Of a DNA stretch of 39,832 bases, positions 1 to 7,919 are shown piece after piece (the first letter of the stretch is position 1; every line of letters begins with the position of its first letter). The DNA comes from an uncultured Candidatus Melainabacteria bacterium. Its GTDB lineage: Bacteria; Cyanobacteriota; Vampirovibrionia; Gastranaerophilales; Gastranaerophilaceae. Below the pieces are notes generated by a model that did no database searches, was not told the origin of the DNA, and saw only the letters and a list, made by a program, of their open reading frames with translations. The stretch is taken from positions 1 to 39,832 of the forward strand of contig CAMGGL010000004.1 of the NCBI GenBank assembly GCA_946055575.1, read 5' to 3'. A program made the position numbers and the translations under genes.

Positions 1-142
1 TTCTAAATGCTATTGAAACAATTTTTCCTGAAAGAAAAAAAGAAGAAAGAAAAATTTATTTTTTATCTGCATCTATAAAAAATACGATTAGTATTTTTTA
101 TATTTAATTTACTTTACTTTTATTTTATTTAATTTAATTGCA

Positions 143-299
143 ATGCGAACGCAAAATTTATTTAATGCTATACACTAATTTTATGTTATGCGAAACAAAA
201 CAAAATAAAATGCGAACGCATAAAAAAAATATGCAAATGCAATGCGAACGCATAACGAACGCAAAACAATAACATATTTTTATTTATGCGAATGCAAAA
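143..299. repeat. Cluster of short ATGCGAACGCA-like repeats in intergenic DNA
   Basis: atgcgaacgca at 143-153, tgcgaacgca at 211-220, atgcgaacgca at 242-252, acgaacgcaaa at 254-264, and degenerate atgcgaatgcaaaac at 285-299 and atgcgaaaca near 188; markedly richer in CG than the surrounding AT-rich DNA. Confidence 0.7.
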
Positions 300-608
300 C
301 TAAAACTCTTGAATGTACCCATTATTATTATAATAAGTAGCCCCAGTTTGCATATTATAAATCATATTGCCATCTTTTTTATAATATGAGCCATCAGAAC
401 CATTGATATAACTATTGTTTGTTTGATAAGTATTTCCTGTATTCATTGATTGATAAGTATTATCATTAATTCTTGTATAAAAATCAGTATTATTTGAATT
501 ATCAGAATAATAATAATAATCACTAGCAGAAACAGCTCCTGCAGATAATATACAAAGTGTTAGTATCAATATACATTTATTCATATCTTTATTATTTACG
601 ATTTTCAA
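300..608 (-). CDS. Small secreted Tyr/Asn-rich protein (signal peptide; true start may be the internal MNKCILIL)
   Basis: ORF with N-terminal hydrophobic signal-like segment MNKCILILTLCILSAGAVSA followed by a Y/N/S-rich low-complexity tail. Confidence 0.6.
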   Translation of the reverse strand: MKIVNNKDMNKCILILTLCILSAGAVSASDYYYYSDNSNNTDFYTRINDNTYQSMNTGNTYQTNNSYINGSDGSYYKKDGNMIYNMQTGATYYNNNGYIQEF

Positions 609-641
609 AATTTTTCAACCCTTTTGTAATAATTCTTCATG

Positions 642-977
642 TTATTTTGCAACGCAAGAACCAAAATTATATATTATTTCATTATCTATAATTTTTGTAT
701 ATATACTCAACATTCTTTTTGTTTCTAAACTCCAAGTAGAACCACCGCCCATTTGAGCAAATATTTCACCATCTTTAGCTTCAATAACTTTACCGATTAT
801 TTTATCATTCATAGTAATAGATCCATTGTTATTAATAATAAATGGTTCTAATTTAAAATATATATCAGTTCCACCGCAAATATAAGAGCAGTTAAACACT
901 TTTCCTTGCTTATTAGCTGCAATTACTTCTGAACCTAACAACATAAACATCAATGAGAGTAATAATAGTTTTTTCAT
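642..977 (-). CDS. Putative secreted/periplasmic hypothetical protein
   Basis: MKKLLLLSLMFMLLGSEVIAA signal-peptide-like start; SD (AAGGAA) on the - strand upstream. Confidence 0.65.
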   Translation of the reverse strand: MKKLLLLSLMFMLLGSEVIAANKQGKVFNCSYICGGTDIYFKLEPFIINNNGSITMNDKIIGKVIEAKDGEIFAQMGGGSTWSLETKRMLSIYTKIIDNEIIYNFGSCVAK

Positions 978-1026
978 AATATTCCTTCCTTCTTGCGACT
1001 TTTAATTATATAGAAAGGAGCAAGAA

Positions 1027-1134
1027 ATGACTAATAACGAACTACAAAAAATTTTCTTTGCATTAAAAATCACTTTCGGCAGAAAAGAAGCAAGAAGAAT
1101 TTTTATCAAATTAGCACACATTCTATTTGATTAA
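1027..1134 (+). CDS. Small 35-aa ORF (MTNNELQKIFFALKITFGRKEARRIFIKLAHILFD), convergent with the repressor gene
   Basis: ATG at 1027 preceded by gaaaggag SD (1013-1020); not in the supplied ORF list; its 3' end overlaps the repressor 3' end by 12 bp. Confidence 0.45.
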   Translation: MTNNELQKIFFALKITFGRKEARRIFIKLAHILFD

Positions 1135-1416
1135 ACCTTCTTCACGCAATATTTTTCTTACCTCAAGAGCAAGTTCATCTTTGACTTGTTCAAATTCCGG
1201 TGCGTTAAACATATTACCTTTACCAACAAGCAGATAATTTATGTTCACATCAAATGTTAGTATCAGTTTACATAATACATCTTGAGAAAATTTGTTATTA
1301 TCTGCTTCAACAGCAGCAATAGCAGCCCTTGTTAATCCTATCTGCTTCCCAAATTCTTCTTGAGATAGCTTTAATGAGTTCCTGATTTTCTTTAATCTGT
1401 TTCCCTGACTTGTCAT
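1123..1416 (-). CDS. Xre/Cro-cI type HTH transcriptional regulator (probable lysogeny repressor)
   Basis: RLKKIRNSLKLSQEEFGKQIGLTRAAIAAVEADNNKFSQDVLCKLILTFDVNINYLLVGKG is a typical HTH_3 domain; divergent from the early genes. Confidence 0.85.
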   Translation of the reverse strand: MTSQGNRLKKIRNSLKLSQEEFGKQIGLTRAAIAAVEADNNKFSQDVLCKLILTFDVNINYLLVGKGNMFNAPEFEQVKDELALEVRKILREEGLIK

Positions 1417-1452
1417 AGTTTCTACTCCGTTTGTATGAAGTTTTGTAAATAA

Positions 1453-1492
1453 TGTATATTCCCACTTGACATATTGTTGGTTTGAATATACA
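1453..1492. promoter_or_regulatory. Paired operator half-sites TGTATATTC-N22-GAATATACA
   Basis: Perfect 9-bp inverted repeat: 1453-1461 and 1484-1492, flanking/overlapping a promoter in the divergent repressor/early intergenic region. Confidence 0.65.
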
Positions 1493-1494
1493 AT
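1466..1494 (+). promoter_or_regulatory. Sigma70-like early promoter TTGACA-N17-TACAAT
   Basis: TTGACA at 1466-1471, 17-bp spacer, TACAAT at 1489-1494; the -10 overlaps the right operator half-site. Confidence 0.7.
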
Positions 1495-1609
1495 TCTATT
1501 TGTAAATTAAATTAAATTACTTTAATTTAACTATAACATAAAAACCACAAAAACGGCAGAATTTGCCTGTTTAATTGTGTTGATTTTTTATGCAAAAGAA
1601 AGGAGCGAT

Positions 1610-1786
1610 ATGGCAACTAAATCAACAAGAAAAGAGCTGATTTCTATTGGTTTAAATCCACAAGATGCAGATGTATTAAGAAAATATGCAGAAACGCAAT
1701 GTAGATCTTTATCAGAAGTAATCAGAATGATAGTCAGAGAATTTATCAATCAAGGTAAGCTACACCAACGATACCAATCTAAGTAA
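1610..1786 (+). CDS. Ribbon-helix-helix (Arc/CopG-like) DNA-binding protein
   Basis: MATKSTRKELISIGLNPQDADVLRKYAETQCRSLSEVIRMIVREFINQ; ATG at 1610 with AAAGGAG SD preferred over the ORF-track start at 1577. Confidence 0.6.
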   Translation: MATKSTRKELISIGLNPQDADVLRKYAETQCRSLSEVIRMIVREFINQGKLHQRYQSK

Positions 1787-1805
1787 AAAGAAAGAGAGTT
1801 TTAAG

Positions 1806-2174
1806 ATGAGTGCAAATGTAATTATGCTAACGCAATTAAAAAAAGTGCAACCTGTAAATAACTGTAAAAAGGTTTCTATATTACCAAATCTTTTTTCAAA
1901 TTTATTGAAACAATACAAAGAAAAGCAAGATGAAATTAAAAAGAAAAAAATAAATTTTTTAATGCAGGAAGCATACAGATATTTTTATGATTTATTAGAG
2001 TTTCCAAAATTATCAGATGTTGATTTACCTGAATTTATATACGAAGAACAACGCAAAAGAATTGCTTATCAAAAAGCAAGCAAGGCGTTGATTGATGTAA
2101 TTGCAGAAGGCAGACTTGAAAAATGTTACTCTGCAAGAGTTAAAGAACTTAAAACAAGATCCAAAAGAGGATAA
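1806..2174 (+). CDS. Hypothetical early protein
   Basis: 122-aa ORF in the early operon with SD AAGAAAGAGAG upstream. Confidence 0.6.
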   Translation: MSANVIMLTQLKKVQPVNNCKKVSILPNLFSNLLKQYKEKQDEIKKKKINFLMQEAYRYFYDLLEFPKLSDVDLPEFIYEEQRKRIAYQKASKALIDVIAEGRLEKCYSARVKELKTRSKRG

Positions 2175-2175
2175 G

Positions 2176-3183
2176 ATGAAGGCATCTAAACCATACTTTT
2201 CACACGATATAGCAACAAAGTCTGATGAAAAAATAATTCGATTAATGTTTGATTTCAGAAAAAACAAAAAAGAATTTTCTGAATACATCTTACAAGAATT
2301 AGTTCCTCATGCGGCCTATGCTATATATTGGGAAATAATTGAATACTTACATGAGAATACTCTAAAAGTTGATGAGCTTGAAATGTTATCTGATGTATTG
2401 AGAGTTGATCTTGATATTTTAGAAAAAATTTTAAACAACTATGAACTATTTAAAATTAAAGACGGTGCTTATATTTCCGAAAGAGTATTGAGAAACCTAA
2501 AACTTCAAGAAGAAAAGAGCGAGAAAGCAAGACAATCAGCAAATAAAAGACATAGTAAAAATAAAAAATATAATGAATGTCAAAGCGAAACGATTTCAGA
2601 ACCTGAATATAACGAAGAAATTACAATGTCGATTATTCGCATCTATAATGACAAGTTTAAAAAATCTCAAATTGTATCAAAAGAAAATAAACATAGAGTA
2701 TATAAAATCCATACAGAAAATAATCTTACTCTTGATACATGGAACAAAGTTTTTTCAAATGCTAAACGAGGATGGGATATAGGCGATAAGAAAAATGTAA
2801 AACCGAGCCTTCCATTAATTCTTGATAAATGGGATAGCTTTGCATCAGATGATTATTTCTTAGCTCCCGATAGAGAAAGTGCGGCAGAAAAAGCAGCACA
2901 AATAAAACTGGAAGAAGCCAAAGAACAGGCTGAAAAAGAACGCATCAGAAAAATTGAAGATGCCGAAAGAGAAAACGCATATAATTCTATAACCAATAAA
3001 GAAGAAAGTTTTGAATATATGTGTAAATACTGCCCTTCATTAAAAAAAATAGATGATAATAAATTCATAAGGCGAAATGCAACTTTTAAAGAACTTTCTG
3101 AAAAATATAATTTTAGCATTGAGGAATTTAAAGAATATAGAGCAGACTTTTTATTAAGAGAGCTTGAGGTGAACAATGACTAG
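2176..3183 (+). CDS. Phage replication-type protein, DUF4373/Lin1244-like N-terminus
   Basis: MKASKPYFSHDIATKSDEKIIRLMF...HAAYAIYWEIIEYLHEN resembles DUF4373 (YFSHD...GYaiyW.liE); ATG at 2176 with AGAGGA SD preferred over the track start at 2101. Confidence 0.6.
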   Translation: MKASKPYFSHDIATKSDEKIIRLMFDFRKNKKEFSEYILQELVPHAAYAIYWEIIEYLHENTLKVDELEMLSDVLRVDLDILEKILNNYELFKIKDGAYISERVLRNLKLQEEKSEKARQSANKRHSKNKKYNECQSETISEPEYNEEITMSIIRIYNDKFKKSQIVSKENKHRVYKIHTENNLTLDTWNKVFSNAKRGWDIGDKKNVKPSLPLILDKWDSFASDDYFLAPDRESAAEKAAQIKLEEAKEQAEKERIRKIEDAERENAYNSITNKEESFEYMCKYCPSLKKIDDNKFIRRNATFKELSEKYNFSIEEFKEYRADFLLRELEVNND

Positions 3184-3472
3184 AAGAAAGTTCGCTAAAC
3201 AACCATCTAAATATGAAAAAGATGCAATAAGAATAATTAGTACAATTCAAGATATTGAAATTCAAAACCAAGAAATAAACGGAAAATTTAAAACAGTATT
3301 CTACTGCAAAAGTAACAAACTTTCAAACGGCAGAATGTGCGTTATATGGGGTAGAACTACATTTAATATAGGTGATGAAATAAATATGAAAGGAAGATTG
3401 AAAGATGAAGTATTCCTTGTATGGCAGTATTTATACACACCTGCAAACAGAAAAATAACGGAAAAAATATAA
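3176..3472 (+). CDS. Hypothetical early protein
   Basis: Overlaps the upstream gene by 8 bp; 98 aa. Confidence 0.6.
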   Translation: MTRRKFAKQPSKYEKDAIRIISTIQDIEIQNQEINGKFKTVFYCKSNKLSNGRMCVIWGRTTFNIGDEINMKGRLKDEVFLVWQYLYTPANRKITEKI

Positions 3473-3482
3473 GGGGTGAAAT

Positions 3483-3851
3483 ATGGCAGATAATTATTTT
3501 GAATTAGTCGGTAGAGTAGGATGGATAGATTGCAAATACACAGATACAGGTGCGATTATTACAAAAATAACATTAGGCTGCAATACGGGCAGAAAAGACA
3601 GAGAAGGAAAATATATTTATAATAATTATTTTATAACTTTTATTTGTTCAGCAGAAGCACAAAATAGAACAGCAGAAGATATTGCCGAAAATGTAAAAAA
3701 GGGAAATTACATAAGAGTTCAAGGCAACTTAAATATTGATAAATTTATCCCTAAAAACTCTGCAAAAGAAGTAGAAAATATTTCGCTTATTGGCAGACAG
3801 TTCAATTTTGTGAAATTTGATGAATTTGAAAAAAGATATATAGACATCTAA
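3483..3851 (+). CDS. Single-stranded DNA-binding (OB-fold) like protein
   Basis: NYFELVGRVGWIDCKYTDTGAIITKITLGCNTGRK...NYFITFICSAEAQNRTAEDIAENVKKGNYIRVQGNL has SSB-type layout. Confidence 0.6.
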   Translation: MADNYFELVGRVGWIDCKYTDTGAIITKITLGCNTGRKDREGKYIYNNYFITFICSAEAQNRTAEDIAENVKKGNYIRVQGNLNIDKFIPKNSAKEVENISLIGRQFNFVKFDEFEKRYIDI

Positions 3852-3863
3852 CGGAAGGAAACA

Positions 3864-3992
3864 ATGAATAATATTTTAGCTGAATTAGAAAATTTATCTA
3901 TGGAAGAACTTACTTATCTTTTTGAATATCTTGTAGATTTAATTAACGAGAGAAAGCGAAAAACAAGATGCAAGCAGAAGAATTTGAAACAA
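3864..3992 (+). CDS. Small 42-aa ORF (MNNILAELENLSMEELTYLFEYLVDLINERKRKTRCKQKNLKQ)
   Basis: ATG at 3864 with ACGGAAGGAA SD; overlaps the next gene start; not in the supplied ORF list. Confidence 0.45.
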
Positions 3993-4198
3993 TAAGAGAA
4001 TTTAATATAAAATTCCCGAGCAAAATTTACATCTGCTCAAGATGCGGAAGTTTAGTTTCGGATCCTCATCAATGTAATATGTGTGGATGCCAAAGTAACA
4101 ATTTTCTATTTTCAGATAAAAGCTACACATATTTTATAAAAGATAAAAATATAACCAATACTATATTTAAACCAGTAGAACTGGAGAAAGGAAAATAA
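3968..4198 (+). CDS. Small zinc-ribbon-like protein
   Basis: YICSRCGSLVSDPHQCNMCGCQ: two CxxC-type knuckles. Confidence 0.55.
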   Translation: MQAEEFETIREFNIKFPSKIYICSRCGSLVSDPHQCNMCGCQSNNFLFSDKSYTYFIKDKNITNTIFKPVELEKGK

Positions 4199-4199
4199 T

Positions 4200-4580
4200 A
4201 TGGCAAACGAAAAGTTGAAATTCATGGACATGTTATCAGTTATGCGTGTAATTGATGATGATGACCGAGTAAGAAAATTTGAAGATTGCATTGAAAAAGT
4301 TTTTTCAGAAGTATCTAAAAAAGTTGCCGAATATGGTAGAGATGGCTCTTTAACTATTCAGATTAAATTTCAATGCGATAAGAAGAACAAAAATGCAGTT
4401 AATGTTTTTGCAGAAGTTAAAAAGACAATACCTAAAGGTTGTCAGGCTAATTCATTCTATCGTGATAGCAGAACAGGTGGAATGTATTTAGACGATCCTG
4501 ATCAATTAAGATTATTTGATACTGAAAAACAAAAAGTAAAAGAATTTTCAGGAAAAGATATTGCAGCACAAAATGACTAA
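4200..4580 (+). CDS. Hypothetical early protein
   Basis: 126 aa, GAGAAAGGAAA SD upstream, in operon. Confidence 0.6.
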   Translation: MANEKLKFMDMLSVMRVIDDDDRVRKFEDCIEKVFSEVSKKVAEYGRDGSLTIQIKFQCDKKNKNAVNVFAEVKKTIPKGCQANSFYRDSRTGGMYLDDPDQLRLFDTEKQKVKEFSGKDIAAQND

Positions 4581-4602
4581 ATAAGAAAGGAAAATTTTAA
4601 AA

Positions 4603-5409
4603 ATGGAAACAGAATTAATCAAAGAAGCTATTGAGGTATTAAAAAACAAAAAAAGACCTGAACTCATAGATGCAACAATTTATGGTAGATACTCATCAAA
4701 AAAACAAACATACTTGTATAATGATGCACAAGCAGAATATAAAAAACATACTTCTATACCGGAAGCAAAAGAAGTAAGAAGTGTAAAAGCCTTTGTGCAA
4801 ATAATCAAAGAAGAATTACTAAGGCGAGAAAATGAAACAGGTTCAAATGCAACAGTAAGAATTGATTTAAACGGAGGATATTTTATACCTGATGATGACT
4901 TTGGCGAAGATATTGTTAAGTTCAGAAGATTAAATTCTCAACAATGGAATTTAGTCAGAACGGGTATAAATAAAGTTTATGATCATAGAAGCTTTTTAGA
5001 ATTTTTACAAGCTCTTGCACCAAGTATAGATGATTTTCTAGAACTTTTTAAAAGATTTTCTTTGCTTAGAATTGTTGGTAAATCAACCTTAACATCAAAC
5101 CCAATTATAACAGAACAAGGACAATCAGAAGGTTATACCTGCACTTATAAACTTGATGATGGATGTGATGGTGAAGAACATTTTCCAAGAGGTTTTTCTT
5201 TATGTGTTCCTTTTGCTAAAGCAGGTGATATGTATTATAACATTCCTATTGAACTTTTGCTATGCAGAAATGAAGATGATGAGCTTGAAATTGAAGTTTT
5301 ATGCCCATTGTTTGAAAACATAGAAGAAAAAGCAATTATTGATGAAGCTGAATTTGTAAAAGAAAAAACATCATCTCATGAAAGACTACTTGTTTTAAGC
5401 GATTTTTAG
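4603..5409 (+). CDS. DUF2303/YfdQ-like protein
   Basis: 268 aa; overall pattern (VRSVKAFVQIIKEEL...HRSFLEFLQALAPSIDDF) resembles DUF2303. Confidence 0.5.
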   Translation: METELIKEAIEVLKNKKRPELIDATIYGRYSSKKQTYLYNDAQAEYKKHTSIPEAKEVRSVKAFVQIIKEELLRRENETGSNATVRIDLNGGYFIPDDDFGEDIVKFRRLNSQQWNLVRTGINKVYDHRSFLEFLQALAPSIDDFLELFKRFSLLRIVGKSTLTSNPIITEQGQSEGYTCTYKLDDGCDGEEHFPRGFSLCVPFAKAGDMYYNIPIELLLCRNEDDELEIEVLCPLFENIEEKAIIDEAEFVKEKTSSHERLLVLSDF

Positions 5410-5416
5410 ATTTTAG

Positions 5417-5438
5417 ATCAGGGGCTTTTGCCCCTGAT
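5417..5438. terminator. Intergenic hairpin ATCAGGGGC-TTTT-GCCCCTGAT
   Basis: 9-bp perfect stem (5417-5425/5430-5438), 4-nt T loop; no U-tract follows on +, so attenuator or processing element is also possible. Confidence 0.55.
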
Positions 5439-5455
5439 AAATAAAGGAGCAATAA

Positions 5456-5776
5456 ATGTCTAATCAAAAAATAATAGATAAAATGCGAGAAAATATCTTG
5501 TCAGGTGCAAACAATTTTGTAGGAACAAAACCTAATTATTGTGATATTCAAAAAGACTGTAAATTATTAGCATTAGTAAAATCTCAATATGATAAAGTAG
5601 TTGAACAAAATCAAAGCCTGCAAAGAAATTTGTTATGGTACAAGGAACAAGCAGAAAAAGATAATCAATACCTCATCAAACTGGAAGAAGCCAATATGCT
5701 GCTTGAGCAAGATGTTGAAACACTTAAACAACAAATAGAAGCATTTAAAGAAAGGTACAAAGAAAATGAAAATTAA
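5456..5776 (+). CDS. Coiled-coil hypothetical protein
   Basis: 106 aa; long E/K/Q-rich heptad-like C-terminus; AAAGGAGC SD. Confidence 0.55.
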   Translation: MSNQKIIDKMRENILSGANNFVGTKPNYCDIQKDCKLLALVKSQYDKVVEQNQSLQRNLLWYKEQAEKDNQYLIKLEEANMLLEQDVETLKQQIEAFKERYKENEN

Positions 5777-6503
5777 AACGGAATTAGCTTTTGCATTATT
5801 ATTTGCAATAAATGTAGGACTTATATCACTTGCAATTTGCAACAATATAATTCAGCACCAATGGATAAATCTGCCTACAAATATAATTATGATTTTAGTC
5901 AGCATATATTTTATCTATTACTATATCAAAATTATATTATGCAGAACAACTGAAAAAACAGATATTCTGATTAAAACATCAGAAATTTTAATGGATATAA
6001 CTAGCGATATGTTATGCTATGCAAAAAACCTTGTCAGAAAAACTTATGCAAGACCTGAAATAAAACTGGATATTGTTTGTGATGAAGAAAAATATTTACC
6101 GAGATATGCAAATAATACAGATGCCTGCATGGATTTAAAAATAAAAATTCAGGAGCCTGATTGTTATTTTCTAAGACCACAAGAAACTTTTGTTTTTTCA
6201 ACAGGAATAAAAGTTAAAATACCTGATGATTATATGATGCTTATTTTCCCAAGAAGCTCAACCGGTTTTAAATTACATTGCATGCTCACAAACACGACAG
6301 GAATAATTGATGCAGGATATAGAGATGAAGTAAAACTTGCTGTAACAAATTTTGGAACAGAAACAGTCTGCTTAAAAGATGCACAAAGAATAGCACAGTT
6401 TATGATTATTCCAAGACCTTATGTAAACTTAAATCTTGTCAATGATGATGAAGATTTTAGAGAAGGCGACAGATGCGGCGGAGTCGGAAGCACAGGTGAA
6501 TAA
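5766..6503 (+). CDS. dut: dUTPase with N-terminal transmembrane-like extension
   Basis: Trimeric dUTPase motifs: DACMDLK (1), PRSST (2), GIIDAGYRDEVKL (3), DAQRIAQFMI (4), RCGGVGSTGE (5); the first ~60 aa contain two hydrophobic segments. Confidence 0.85.
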   Translation: MKIKTELAFALLFAINVGLISLAICNNIIQHQWINLPTNIIMILVSIYFIYYYIKIILCRTTEKTDILIKTSEILMDITSDMLCYAKNLVRKTYARPEIKLDIVCDEEKYLPRYANNTDACMDLKIKIQEPDCYFLRPQETFVFSTGIKVKIPDDYMMLIFPRSSTGFKLHCMLTNTTGIIDAGYRDEVKLAVTNFGTETVCLKDAQRIAQFMIIPRPYVNLNLVNDDEDFREGDRCGGVGSTGE

Positions 6504-6504
6504 T

Positions 6505-6591
6505 ATGAAAGTTATTCTGATAAACATAATAACAGGAATTATATGTGCATTAATTGTATCACCATTCTTCATATACACAAATAAGAGGTAA
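6505..6591 (+). CDS. Small 28-aa hydrophobic (single-TM) peptide MKVILINIITGIICALIVSPFFIYTNKR
   Basis: ORF begins directly after the dUTPase stop; weak SD; not in the ORF list. Confidence 0.3.
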   Translation: MKVILINIITGIICALIVSPFFIYTNKR

Positions 6592-6596
6592 TAAAC

Positions 6597-6869
6597 ATGA
6601 CACACGAAACATCAAAATATATATGCGAATTATTGAGCATTGATTACATAGATTTTTCAATCCCTGAAAATTTTATAAAATTAATGGACATAGTTTTTAG
6701 ATTACACAAATTTTTTAATCTTCACATAAGACAAAGAATAAAAAATTTTTTAGAAGATACATTGACTGTGCTTCAGGAAGAAATTGAAGATGCAAAACTT
6801 GAACAACCGTTAAAAGTAAAAGAATTTGCTTGCATGATTAAGAATGAATACTGGAGCTCAAAATGTTAG
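6597..6869 (+). CDS. Hypothetical protein
   Basis: 90 aa; AGAGGTAATAAAC upstream; operonic. Confidence 0.55.
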   Translation: MTHETSKYICELLSIDYIDFSIPENFIKLMDIVFRLHKFFNLHIRQRIKNFLEDTLTVLQEEIEDAKLEQPLKVKEFACMIKNEYWSSKC

Positions 6870-7054
6870 GAAACGAGCATCTTGATTTACGCAGACAGTT
6901 CTATGTAAGAATGGCGGATAAAATTTTGAAAAATTCTGATACGGCATATACTTTCATGGGAGTTGTATGCGATACGGTTAGTATAACAGATCTGCCGACA
7001 ATAGAAGCAATCTTTGTCAGCAAAGTAAAAGAAACAACAGTAAACAAGAATTGA
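6863..7054 (+). CDS. Hypothetical protein
   Basis: 63 aa; overlaps the previous gene. Confidence 0.5.
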   Translation: MLGNEHLDLRRQFYVRMADKILKNSDTAYTFMGVVCDTVSITDLPTIEAIFVSKVKETTVNKN

Positions 7055-7062
7055 GGTGAATA

Positions 7063-7467
7063 ATGAATTTTAAAAAATTTTTATATCAGAAAATATACGA
7101 TTATATTCAGGATGATGTTATTAAAAAAGTTACATCAGAAGTTTGTAAAAAAATGGAAAACTGCATTGAAGAACGTATGGAAAAATCATTAAGAGAGCTT
7201 TATAAATACGAAGAATTAAAAGAAAAGACCGATGAAGAATTTTACAAACTCTATAAATACAGAAAAATAAAACAGCTTTCTTCTGCTGAACTAATATTTT
7301 TAACAAAAAGATTTAACATATTTCTTTATAGCAACTCACCTATTTTTGGCAGAAAAAATGATATTTATGCAAGAGAAGGTGAATTTGTTGGCGAAATATT
7401 AGAAAAAGTTTTTGAACGCAGAAACTCTAAAGCAGTTGCATCTGAAAGTGAGGTGAGCAATGAGTAA
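7063..7467 (+). CDS. Hypothetical protein
   Basis: 134 aa; GAGGTGA SD upstream. Confidence 0.55.
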   Translation: MNFKKFLYQKIYDYIQDDVIKKVTSEVCKKMENCIEERMEKSLRELYKYEELKEKTDEEFYKLYKYRKIKQLSSAELIFLTKRFNIFLYSNSPIFGRKNDIYAREGEFVGEILEKVFERRNSKAVASESEVSNE

Positions 7468-7663
7468 AATAATTAAATCATGGTGGTTTACTCCAATGAA
7501 CGCAGCTCTTGTAGGAATTGTAGAGGTTAAAACTTCACATGGCGAGCATAGATTTTACATTGGTACAGCATCAGGAACAAATAAAAAGAAGGATGAAGAA
7601 TTTATTAAAAATTTTGGAGCACCATTTGAACCAAAGATTTTTGAGGTGCAAGATGCCAACTAA
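7460..7663 (+). CDS. Hypothetical protein
   Basis: 67 aa; GAGGTGAGC SD; overlaps the previous gene. Confidence 0.55.
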   Translation: MSKIIKSWWFTPMNAALVGIVEVKTSHGEHRFYIGTASGTNKKKDEEFIKNFGAPFEPKIFEVQDAN

Positions 7664-7919
7664 TATAAATATCTTCTTAATTTTATGGTTTTTTATCGGA
7701 TTTATTTTTGGCTTAAAAATAACTATTCCAATGATGTTTGATTTTAACAGAATAGATGATGAAAACTCTGAATACGACTATCTGACTTTTGATAATATTT
7801 TGTTCTTAATTCCTTTATCAATGTTGTATTCTGCATTAGGAGTTATATCATTATTCATGTATCTAATAATGCAAATTGATAAAGATAAAAAAATAATAAT
7901 AAAGAAAAGGAGTAAATAA
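7653..7919 (+). CDS. Small two-TM membrane protein
   Basis: ATG at 7653 with GAGGTGC SD; MPTNINIFLILWFFIGFIFGLKITIPMMF...ILFLIPLSMLYSALGVISLFMYLIM. Confidence 0.55.
   Translation: MPTNINIFLILWFFIGFIFGLKITIPMMFDFNRIDDENSEYDYLTFDNILFLIPLSMLYSALGVISLFMYLIMQIDKDKKIIIKKRSK

Noticed and set aside
1-107. Possible C-terminal fragment of a + strand gene (LNAIETIFPERKKEERKIYFLSASIKNTISIFYI)
   Set aside because: Only 34 codons, truncated by the window edge; joining the window ends puts an in-frame TAA just upstream, so it is not evidently a wrap-around gene.
1500-1545. Similarity between TTACTTTAATTTAA (1516 region), TTACTTTAAGTTAA (8640 region) and TTTAAGTTAAGTTTTAA (39287 region) as a shared regulatory motif
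   Set aside because: Low-complexity AT sequence; matches of this type are expected by chance in this composition.
2025-3176. - strand ORFs 2025-2288 and 2853-3176, + strand 2573-2782
   Set aside because: Overlap the well-supported DUF4373-like gene in other frames.
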